19,925 nt of DNA from FW021-bin31 sp964558275 (lineage in GTDB: Bacteria; Bacteroidota; Bacteroidia; Chitinophagales; Chitinophagaceae). The position numbers and the translations under genes are program-made. The notes under the pieces are model-generated. The model saw only the letters and a list, made by a program, of their open reading frames with translations, was not told the DNA's origin and did no database searches. Where the stretch lies: assembly GCA_964558275.1 (NCBI GenBank), contig CAZLDH010000038.1, positions 1 to 19,925 on the forward strand, read 5' to 3'. Numbering within the stretch: the first letter of the stretch is position 1; every line of letters begins with the position of its first letter. Below are positions 13,572-19,925 of the stretch, piece after piece.

Positions 13572-15557
13572 TCATTGAAGAAAATGAATTTCTATGGGGG
13601 TATGGCCATTCCACACTCTTTTTTGAACTTGACCATGCTCCGGACGAATAATTATACGATAGCCCCGTCCTTCCTTTCTCACAATAATATCAAAGTTTCG
13701 TTGAAGAATATGAACATTTTTCAATGCCATGTGAGACCAACTATCCGGCAAGAGTGGTTTCATCTGAAAACTATTGAAACTTTTTACCCGAATACCAAAT
13801 AAGCCCTCAGTAATAACTCTGGCATATAATCCACTTTCTGCAGATAACTGTCTTTTATCTCCTTCCGGCCATGCCTCAATAGCATAAGGTACATGTTCTC
13901 CCAACAATCTAGCAACTGAATAACGGTGTAAATAGTGAGTCCCTTTGTTAGTATACCCTGCAAAATAAGTTCCTTGTAAAGCATAAAGCAATTCTCTATC
14001 CCAGTATGTAGAAGCTCCCGACACTGCCAACATTCCATTATCCGTCCATAAATAAGGAGAAAATAAAGCATTCACCGTTCCTTTGGCTCTATTAAAAATT
14101 CCCACCGTTAAAGGCAATCCAATCCAAGAGCGTAGTTGCGTATTACCTTTGTAATATTGATACGTTTTAAATCCTTGTACCGTGGCCTCAAAGTAAGCCG
14201 CTATATTTTTCTTCAAGGTACTAGCTTCCTTTAATAACAGTTGTCCGACTTCCGGCATATCTAATGCGCTAGCCAGATTTGAAGCAGTTCTTAAAGCTCC
14301 ATAAGTTAAAATATTGGTAGATAAATTTGCATCTCCCGCCGGCAAACGACCTTCTAATTCATCCGTATCAGAAAGGATTACTCCTTGTTTATTTTTTTGT
14401 CTTCTTAAATACTCCAAACACCAGGAAATTAAAGGCCACAATCTTTGGGCTACTATACGATTCCCATAGGCCAATGCAAACTGTGAAGCTCCATAGGCAA
14501 TCATAGCCTGATCACCTCTATCTCCGGCACCATTCCAATAATCAGTTCCCTCTGCAATAATTGAACTCGGAATAGGTCGGTATTCAGGATTCATATAGTG
14601 AGCAAAAATCCTAAAGCTATTTATTGCCGAAGCAATTCCCTCAGGATTCCCTAAAAAAGGGAAAAAAGGATTCACATATTCAGCTTCATCATTTGCCCAA
14701 ATAGCCGCATAATAAACGCCTCCACCCGGACTATGCATCAAGCCATTTTTGGTATCAAAAATACTTTCTGTAGCTCGGAGTTTAGCCAAACTAAACATGG
14801 TATTAATAACAGAATCTGGCGTTTCTAAAACTAGATTACCCATTATTTCATCTATTAAATCTTCCCTTTTTCGTTGTTCATACCTAGCTGCGTAATAATA
14901 AGCCGGATTTGTTATTTTCCTAGCAGCATAGACTATAGCATATTTTCTATTCCCTCCCGGTTGAAGTGTAAACTTCCCTCCATGATAGGTTTTAATAGAT
15001 AATACATAACTCCCATAAACGCCTTGATCAGCAACAGTCGTATCTGCCCAATACAGGTTAGGAATGGTTACCGAAATAGGTTGAGAAGTATGATTAACGA
15101 TTTCTCTGCGGTCGATCATAGCAGGCTTATCAGTAGAAGGAAATAAATGGTGCGTCAATATGATCCCCTCATCCAATTGACTTCTGATCAAAAGCAAACC
15201 ATTAAATATAAAATGTGTCGCCCTTTCTTTTACTTCTTCACCATTTACTTTGATTCTCGCTTCAGGATGTTTTTGTATGTTCCATTTCATACTGCCATAA
15301 GTATCATTGGGAATAGTTCTCAACATAGGGAAGACTAATGTTTTATCTAGGGTTAATTCCTGCTCGTCATGAATTCCATATGTAATAATGGCTGACACTT
15401 GTTTACCACTCATCTCTATCTGATCATTATGAGCGGTATCGTGAGACTGAATACGCCATGTAATTTCATGTTTTCCTGTAATTTCCCAACGATTTTCTTG
15501 TGCATTACTTTCGACAATCATAAAACACAAGAAGAAGAGTATCCATAAACTTTTCAT
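13572..15557 (-). CDS. Secreted six-hairpin glycosidase-like protein
   Basis: From the ATG at 15557 this is a 661-residue protein. It starts with a clean signal peptide, MKSLWILFFLCFMIVESNAQ, with cleavage predicted around the SNAQ/E boundary. The frame extends upstream to 15626, but that would put 23 residues before the signal peptide, so the internal ATG is preferred. The N-terminal third is beta-sandwich-like, followed by an (alpha/alpha)6-barrel. Barrel motifs include IWANDEAEYVNPF (about 286-298), EGTDYWNGAGDRGDQ (336-350), SDTDELEGRLPAGD (396-409) and AIEAWPEGDKRQLSAES near the end. These resemble the six-hairpin glycosidase superfamily (GH15/63/65/78-like). The acidic residues in DEAE and GDRGD are candidate catalytic groups. 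I cannot assign a CAZy family or substrate. It probably acts on an oligosaccharide in the periplasm or at the cell surface. Confidence 0.8.
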   Translation of the reverse strand: MKSLWILFFLCFMIVESNAQENRWEITGKHEITWRIQSHDTAHNDQIEMSGKQVSAIITYGIHDEQELTLDKTLVFPMLRTIPNDTYGSMKWNIQKHPEARIKVNGEEVKERATHFIFNGLLLIRSQLDEGIILTHHLFPSTDKPAMIDRREIVNHTSQPISVTIPNLYWADTTVADQGVYGSYVLSIKTYHGGKFTLQPGGNRKYAIVYAARKITNPAYYYAARYEQRKREDLIDEIMGNLVLETPDSVINTMFSLAKLRATESIFDTKNGLMHSPGGGVYYAAIWANDEAEYVNPFFPFLGNPEGIASAINSFRIFAHYMNPEYRPIPSSIIAEGTDYWNGAGDRGDQAMIAYGASQFALAYGNRIVAQRLWPLISWCLEYLRRQKNKQGVILSDTDELEGRLPAGDANLSTNILTYGALRTASNLASALDMPEVGQLLLKEASTLKKNIAAYFEATVQGFKTYQYYKGNTQLRSWIGLPLTVGIFNRAKGTVNALFSPYLWTDNGMLAVSGASTYWDRELLYALQGTYFAGYTNKGTHYLHRYSVARLLGEHVPYAIEAWPEGDKRQLSAESGLYARVITEGLFGIRVKSFNSFQMKPLLPDSWSHMALKNVHILQRNFDIIVRKEGRGYRIIIRPEHGQVQKRVWNGHTPIEIHFLQ

Positions 15558-15637
15558 AATCCATTTAATAGATAAAAAATTGAATTCGAAAGATATGGCA
15601 TTTTTCGCAAAATCAATTATTCCCATTGCCCTTCTCT

Positions 15638-15832
15638 TTAATTAAAGGAGAAACCTTCTTAAAGTCATCATATTATGATCGGTCTAGCATTATTGATATG
15701 ATTCAATCTAAAAAAGCATTAGCAGAAATGACCGTATCTACTGGAAAAACTGACTGAGACAACACACCACAAGCAACTACCGAAAAAAGATAAACGGACA
15801 CCTCCCTTTCTGAGCGAGAATTAGGGGGATTG
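15638..15832 (+). pseudogene. Relic of the C-terminus of a SNF2-family helicase
   Basis: One plus-strand frame in this otherwise empty gap reads SIIDMIQSKKALAEMTVSTGK (15686-15748), close to the end of bacterial SNF2/HepA helicases (form: KIDEMIxxKKALAExxVxTGE). The same frame, after stops at 15755 and 15791, reads LSERELGGL (15806-15832), like the helicase terminal motif LSxxELxxLF, though about 15 residues too far downstream. There is no start codon or upstream helicase sequence. This suggests a decayed fragment; a chance match is still possible. Confidence 0.4.
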
Positions 15833-15928
15833 ACCTTCACCTTCTTTCCATTATTTGAATGGGCTCTCCATCAAATTTTGTTTCCTCTTTCAAAAGTTGG
15901 GTTAAAAATTTTATTTTTATAATAAAAA

Positions 15929-16867
15929 GTGCAACAATCCACCCATAGCCTTTTAATGATTCGTCCTGCAGCCTTTCGATTAAATGAAGAAACTGCTATC
16001 AATAACTATTTTCAAAAAGAGCTACAGTTACAGCAAAAGAAAATAACGCTGCAGGCGCAAGCAGAATTTGATTTATTTGTCAAAAAATTACAAAATGCAA
16101 AGATTGAAGTAATCGTTTTTAATGCACTCCAAACAGCGGATACTCCCGATGCAGTCTTTCCCAATAACTGGGTTTCTTTCCATGAAAATGGGAGTGTTGT
16201 CCTTTACCCTATGTTTGCTCCTAATAGAAGAAGAGAAAGGAGAAAAGACCTTTTGAATAAATTACAAACCAAAGGATTCCATATTTCAAAAATTATAGAC
16301 TACTCAGCAGCTGAGCATCAGAATCATTTTTTAGAAGCAACAGGAAGCCTCGTTTTAGATCGTATACACAAAAAAGTTTATGCGGCTTTATCCCCACGCA
16401 CTCATGAGGAACTCGTTTTAAAATTCTGTAACGATTTTGATTATAGCCCCATCATCTTTCATGCTTTGCAAAACACTAAAGGACAACGTAAACCCATTTA
16501 CCACACCAATGTTATGATGAGTATTGCCGATCATTATGCAGTAATCTGTTTGGATTGTATTGATAATCCCAAAGAACGTCAGCTCGTCATCCATCATTTA
16601 AAAGAAGACAAAAAAGAGATTATTGTACTCCGGGAAGATCAATTATCCTGCTTTGCAGGAAACACCCTTCAAGTCAATGGAAGAAAGCAAAAATATCTTA
16701 TCATGAGTGATCGTGCTCAACAAAGTTTATCTCTAAGGCAACGTACTCAAATCACTAGATATAATCCGATATTGAGCAGTAACCTCAACACTATAGAAAC
16801 TTTAGGCGGTGGGAGTGCACGGTGCATGATAGCAGGAATTTTTCTACCTCAATCTAATCCCGATTAA
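15929..16867 (+). CDS. ctlX: Citrulline hydrolase-like amidinotransferase-fold protein CtlX
   Basis: This 312-residue guanidine-modifying enzyme of the arginine deiminase/amidinotransferase (pentein) fold matches the CtlX family proposed to convert citrulline to ornithine. Motifs are LLMIRPAAFRLNEETAINNY at the N-terminus, DAVFPNNWVSFH (74-85), LYPMFAPNRRRERR (92-105), LEATGSLVLDR with E136, YHTNVMMSI with H192, and GGGSARCMIAGIFLP with the catalytic-type C299. The start is a GTG at 15929; the next in-frame ATG (15956) would remove conserved family residues. It converges with the ornithine aminotransferase gene, and their stop codons overlap at 16864-16867. That neighbour consumes ornithine, which supports the citrulline assignment. 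It could instead be an arginine- or dimethylarginine-hydrolase relative. Confidence 0.85.
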   Translation: MQQSTHSLLMIRPAAFRLNEETAINNYFQKELQLQQKKITLQAQAEFDLFVKKLQNAKIEVIVFNALQTADTPDAVFPNNWVSFHENGSVVLYPMFAPNRRRERRKDLLNKLQTKGFHISKIIDYSAAEHQNHFLEATGSLVLDRIHKKVYAALSPRTHEELVLKFCNDFDYSPIIFHALQNTKGQRKPIYHTNVMMSIADHYAVICLDCIDNPKERQLVIHHLKEDKKEIIVLREDQLSCFAGNTLQVNGRKQKYLIMSDRAQQSLSLRQRTQITRYNPILSSNLNTIETLGGGSARCMIAGIFLPQSNPD

Positions 16868-18114
16868 AATTTATCTTCAAATTCCATCAAAGTCTTTTTT
16901 ATAATACTAACACAATCCAAAATCTGTTCTTTAGAAATAATTAAAGGCGGTGCAAAACGAATAATATTGCCATGGGTAGGCTTCGCTAATAATCCATTAT
17001 CTTTCAAAGCTATACAAATATCCCATGCCGTACTACTGTCCTCAGTATCATTAATAAGTATAGCATTCAATAGACCTTTTCCTCTAACCTCACGGACTAC
17101 TTTGGAAGTCGAAATATAAGTTAGAAGCTCTTTACGGAAAAGCACACCCAATTGAAATGCATTTTTTGCTAGACTTTCCTCTCTAATAACCTTCAATGCT
17201 GCTATCCCAACCGCTGCTGCCAAAGGATTACCTCCGAAGGTAGAGCCGTGTTCTCCCGGGCCAATAACATTCATTATCTCATTATCTGCCAATACGGCCG
17301 ATATCGGGTAAACCCCTCCAGAAAGCGCCTTACCTAACGTAATCATATCAGGGCGTACCTCTTCATAATCACAAGCGAGTAATTTTCCTGTCCTTGCAAT
17401 ACCTGTTTGAATTTCATCTGCAATAAAAAGTACATGATGAGATGCACACAACTCTTTAGTAGCTTTAAGGTATCCAACATCCGGCACCGCAACACCGGCT
17501 TCTCCCTGAATGGGCTCCACTAAAAAACCGGCTATATTATCATCATTTTCAAGCACCTCCTTAAGCGCATCCACGTCATTATATGGAATTTCAATAAACC
17601 CCGGAGTATAGGGGCCAAAGTTCTTCTTAGCGTCCTCAGACGTACTAAAAGAAATCACTGTCGTAGTTCTACCATGGAAGTTATTTTCCACTACTATTAT
17701 TTGCGCTTTATTTTCCGGAATTCCTTTTTTTTCGTAAGCCCATTTACGACAAATTTTGATAGCCGTCTCCACTGCTTCTGCCCCTGCATTCATTGGTAAA
17801 AGCTTATCATACCCAAAATAATCTGTGGCAAAAGCCTCATATTTCCCTAACATATCATTATAAAATGCACGGGAAGTCAATGTTAAGACCTCTGCTTGTT
17901 TTTGTAATGCCTCAATAATCTTAGGATGACAGTGTCCCTGGTTTACAGCAGAATAGGCAGACAAAAAATCATAATATTTTTTTCCCTCAATATCCCACAT
18001 AAAAACACCTTGCCCTTTTTTCAATACAACCGGCAGCGGGTGATAGTTATGTGCTCCGTATTTCTCTTCTAAATCCATGGCTTGCTTGGAAGAAGTAATT
18101 TCGTCTCTATACAT
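16864..18114 (-). CDS. rocD: Ornithine aminotransferase
   Basis: This 416-residue PLP enzyme of aminotransferase class III moves the delta-amino group of ornithine to 2-oxoglutarate, giving glutamate-5-semialdehyde and glutamate. Motifs are YDFLSAYSAVNQGHCHPKI (48-66), MNAGAEAVETAIK (108-120), FHGRTTTVISFS (147-158), VEPIQGEAGVAVP (199-211), FIADEIQTGIARTGK (230-244, PLP-contacting D233), TLGKALSGGVYP with Schiff-base lysine K262, and GEHGSTFGGNPLA (287-299). Length and motifs match bacterial RocD closely; acetylornithine aminotransferase is a less likely alternative because SAYSAVNQGHCHP is the ornithine type. No promoter matching the Bacteroidota consensus was found in the ~200 bp upstream. 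The gene converges with ctlX with no terminator between them. Confidence 0.95.
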   Translation of the reverse strand: MYRDEITSSKQAMDLEEKYGAHNYHPLPVVLKKGQGVFMWDIEGKKYYDFLSAYSAVNQGHCHPKIIEALQKQAEVLTLTSRAFYNDMLGKYEAFATDYFGYDKLLPMNAGAEAVETAIKICRKWAYEKKGIPENKAQIIVVENNFHGRTTTVISFSTSEDAKKNFGPYTPGFIEIPYNDVDALKEVLENDDNIAGFLVEPIQGEAGVAVPDVGYLKATKELCASHHVLFIADEIQTGIARTGKLLACDYEEVRPDMITLGKALSGGVYPISAVLADNEIMNVIGPGEHGSTFGGNPLAAAVGIAALKVIREESLAKNAFQLGVLFRKELLTYISTSKVVREVRGKGLLNAILINDTEDSSTAWDICIALKDNGLLAKPTHGNIIRFAPPLIISKEQILDCVSIIKKTLMEFEDKF

Positions 18115-18417
18115 ATCTTTATCATTTATAATGAAAAAATAGCAGTACCTACCGTAATTTACGAATATTAAGAGACTTTAGTTCAGCTTACACCAACAAA
18201 TAACTAAATTTTATATTTTTCTTTATAAAGCGAGAAGGGGTAACAAAATCAGACTTGGCGTTATCTATTGTTATAAATCAATTACTAACCCAAAATCTAG
18301 AATTATGCAATCCTNNNNNNNNNNNNNNNNNNNNNNNNNNNNNNNNNNNNNNNNNNNNNNNNNNNNNNNNNNNNNNNNNNNNNNNNNNNNNNNNNNNNNN
18401 NNNNNNNNNNNNNNATA
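18115..18417. other. Intergenic region interrupted by an assembly gap
   Basis: About 200 bp of AT-rich sequence upstream of the ornithine aminotransferase gene holds no visible gene, hairpin or consensus promoter. It is followed by exactly 100 Ns (18315-18414), the usual placeholder for a scaffold gap of unknown size. A short open frame crossing the Ns is an artefact. Only 3 bp separate the gap from the stop codon of the next gene, so its terminator, or further genes, may be missing. Confidence 0.95.
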
Positions 18418-19836
18418 TTAAGGAAAAATACCCAACTGTGAATAAGCGACCGCTACCTTGTCGATAGCACAAATATAGGCTGCCGTACGCATGTCCTTCA
18501 CATTATTATTTCCAAACCATATTTCTCTAATCTCATTGACAGCCTGAATCATGGTTCCTTCTAATCCGGAATATACCAAATCCACCTCATCAGCTCCATG
18601 CAAAATAAATTTACGTTCCTGTTCATTCACCCGCTTCCCGGTGAGTTCCTCAATTTGTCCGAGGATATGATGGTGCATGTTTTCACTAAATCTTTTCTCC
18701 ATACGTCCATAACGAACATGACTCAGGTTTTTTAGCCATTCAAAATAAGAAACAGTGACACCTCCTGCATTCAAAAACATATCCGGTATGACCAAAATAC
18801 CTTTCTGTTCTAATATCACATCTGCTTCAGGCGTTACAGGGCCATTTGCCGCTTCTCCAATAATTCTAGCCTTCACCCTGGGAGCATTATCTTTATTAAT
18901 CACTCGTTCCAAAGCAGCCGGAATCAAAATATCGCACGCTAATTCCAGACCATCAGAATTTTTCTTTAGCGTTTTTGAGCCTTCAAAACCAACGATAGAA
19001 CCACTTTCTTTTCTAAACTTCTGAACGGCTTCCGGATCCAGCCCTCTTGGATTGAAGATAGCACCATCATACTCAATAATACAAATAATCTTAGCTCCGG
19101 CTTCATAGAAGGACTTTGCCGCATTATACCCCACATTACCCAATCCCTGAACAACAATTTCTTTCCCCTCAATACCTGCTTCCAAACCTACCTTTTTCAT
19201 GGTATCTTTGTTATCGCAAACTTCTTTCAAGCCATAAAAAACGCCCAATCCTGTTGCTTCAGTTCTTCCTCTGACACCACCCTGAGAAACTGGTTTACCG
19301 GTTACACAGCCCATACTGTCAATCTCTCCGGTCTTCAGCCCTTGATACGTATCCAGAATCCAACTCATTTCTCTGGCTCCTGTACCATAATCCGGCGCCG
19401 GAACATCCACAGCAGGACCTATATTATTCTTCTTAACTAATTCAGAAGTATATCTTCGAGTAATTTTTTCTAATTGATAAGGCGTATAATCTCGTGGTCG
19501 GATTTTAATTCCACCCTTCGCACCGCCAAAAGGAACATTTACAATAGCACATTTATAAGTCATTAGTGACGCTAGTGCCATCACTTCATCCTGATCAACT
19601 TTATGACTAAAACGAATACCTCCTTTACAAGGTAATTTATGATGGGAATGCTGTACACGATAGGCTTCAATAACCTTTACCTCATCATCAATCTTAACAG
19701 GAAAGCGCATTCTGTAAACAGAATTACAGGCTTTAATTTGTTCTAATACTCCTCTATCCCAATCGGTATGTTGCGCTGCTTTATCAAAATTTCTTTCTAC
19801 ACCTTCAAAAAAACTAAATGGCTGAATATCTGACAT
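18418..19836 (-). CDS. Glu/Leu/Phe/Val-type glutamate dehydrogenase
   Basis: This complete 472-residue glutamate dehydrogenase interconverts glutamate and 2-oxoglutarate plus ammonia. Substrate-side motifs are HHKLPCKGGIRFS (65-77, K71), VPFGGAKGGI (101-110, catalytic-type K107) and PAVDVPAPDYGTG (141-153). SQGGVRGRTEATGLGV (184-199) and the Rossmann VQGLGNVG (229-236) follow. The second strand ends IIEYDG with E255, an acidic residue that in this family usually favours NAD over NADP, so a catabolic role is likely (inference). Length exceeds the ~415-residue short type by an extended C-terminal region containing HILGQIEELTGKRV. It shares the strand of rocD, which produces glutamate, though the gap prevents any operon call. 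Confidence 0.95.
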   Translation of the reverse strand: MSDIQPFSFFEGVERNFDKAAQHTDWDRGVLEQIKACNSVYRMRFPVKIDDEVKVIEAYRVQHSHHKLPCKGGIRFSHKVDQDEVMALASLMTYKCAIVNVPFGGAKGGIKIRPRDYTPYQLEKITRRYTSELVKKNNIGPAVDVPAPDYGTGAREMSWILDTYQGLKTGEIDSMGCVTGKPVSQGGVRGRTEATGLGVFYGLKEVCDNKDTMKKVGLEAGIEGKEIVVQGLGNVGYNAAKSFYEAGAKIICIIEYDGAIFNPRGLDPEAVQKFRKESGSIVGFEGSKTLKKNSDGLELACDILIPAALERVINKDNAPRVKARIIGEAANGPVTPEADVILEQKGILVIPDMFLNAGGVTVSYFEWLKNLSHVRYGRMEKRFSENMHHHILGQIEELTGKRVNEQERKFILHGADEVDLVYSGLEGTMIQAVNEIREIWFGNNNVKDMRTAAYICAIDKVAVAYSQLGIFP

Positions 19837-19856
19837 AAAGAGAAAATTTTTAAGTG

Positions 19857-19871
19857 AGTAATTAAATTACT
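19857..19871. promoter_or_regulatory. Palindrome upstream of glutamate dehydrogenase
   Basis: AGTAATT-A-AATTACT is a perfect 7-1-7 palindrome centred 28 nt upstream of the dehydrogenase ATG. It could be an operator or part of the leader. It is AT-rich and overlaps the stop codon of a possible upstream partial gene, so chance is a real alternative. Confidence 0.3.
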
Positions 19872-19923
19872 TATCTAAATCTTTCTCTAATCTACGAATT
19901 TTTCTCTCTAAACTAAGCAAAAA
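19867..19923 (-). CDS. Possible 3' end of a gene entering from the right edge
   Basis: On the minus strand one frame is open from the window edge and reads FLLSLERKIRRLEKDLDK before a TAA at 19867-19869. Hydrophobic residues spaced at 3-4 positions with alternating charges look like a coiled-coil or helical C-terminus. It would end 30 nt before the dehydrogenase start. The other two frames contain early stops. At 18 codons it is too short to identify. Confidence 0.35.
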   Translation of the reverse strand, partial: FLLSLERKIRRLEKDLDK

Positions 19924-19925
19924 CA

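Noticed and set aside
15558..15626. 23-residue upstream extension of the glycosidase-like protein
   Set aside because: It would bury a clean signal peptide that starts at the internal ATG at 15557.
18255..18472. Short open frames across the run of Ns
   Set aside because: They exist only because Ns contain no stops.
1..19925. CRISPR arrays, tRNA or rRNA genes, complete IS elements
   Set aside because: No regularly spaced direct repeats, cloverleaf-like sequence, rRNA motifs or transposase-like proteins were seen on either strand.

Overview
The window looks like part of a Bacteroidota chromosome, probably a metagenome-derived or draft scaffold because it contains a run of exactly 100 Ns. The evidence is low GC content, weak Shine-Dalgarno sequences, promoters matching the Bacteroidota TTTG / TAnnTTTG pattern, and protein families typical of Saprospiria/Chitinophagia-like lineages. 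I cannot name a genus.

Layout. (1) 1-1722: a terminator, then a PolX-family protein with an intact PHP nuclease domain but no polymerase catalytic aspartates. (2) 1723-6943: an accessory island in which every gene lies on the minus strand. It holds a 34-nt fossil of a group II intron domain V, a small CC-motif protein, an erythromycin-esterase-like secreted protein, a MarR regulator coupled to a membrane protein, a truncated SAM methyltransferase, and a DUF2971 protein. Several gaps between these genes are 120-215 bp imperfect inverted-repeat elements that share junction motifs (G[C/G]TT[G/A]CCGC-n-AACG just before start codons, AGCCAnYAAC just after stop codons) and an 11-mer. The arrangement resembles an integron-type cassette array with attC-like sites, but no integrase lies in the window. 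(3) 6944-12355: a promoter with an adjacent 12-bp palindromic operator candidate, followed by a four-gene sulfite-reduction operon (cobA-sirC-cysJ-cysI). The operon makes siroheme and both sulfite reductase subunits and ends in a strong hairpin. (4) 12379-15557: two minus-strand exported proteins, an Asp-box beta-propeller lipoprotein and a six-hairpin glycosidase-like protein, followed by a probable SNF2-helicase relic at 15638-15832. (5) 15929-19836: nitrogen catabolism, with CtlX (citrulline hydrolase), RocD (ornithine aminotransferase, convergent with ctlX and overlapping it by 4 bp) and, beyond an assembly gap, glutamate dehydrogenase. A partial gene may enter from the right edge.

How the genes fit together. 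CobA and SirC make sirohydrochlorin from uroporphyrinogen III. No chelatase is visible for the final iron insertion. CysI uses siroheme and a 4Fe-4S cluster to reduce sulfite with electrons from NADPH passed through CysJ. CtlX, RocD and GDH form a plausible route from citrulline through ornithine to glutamate semialdehyde plus glutamate, and then to 2-oxoglutarate plus ammonia. The most unusual parts are the cassette-like island with the intron fossil at its distal end, the palindrome directly downstream of the sulfur operon promoter, and the polymerase-dead PolX.
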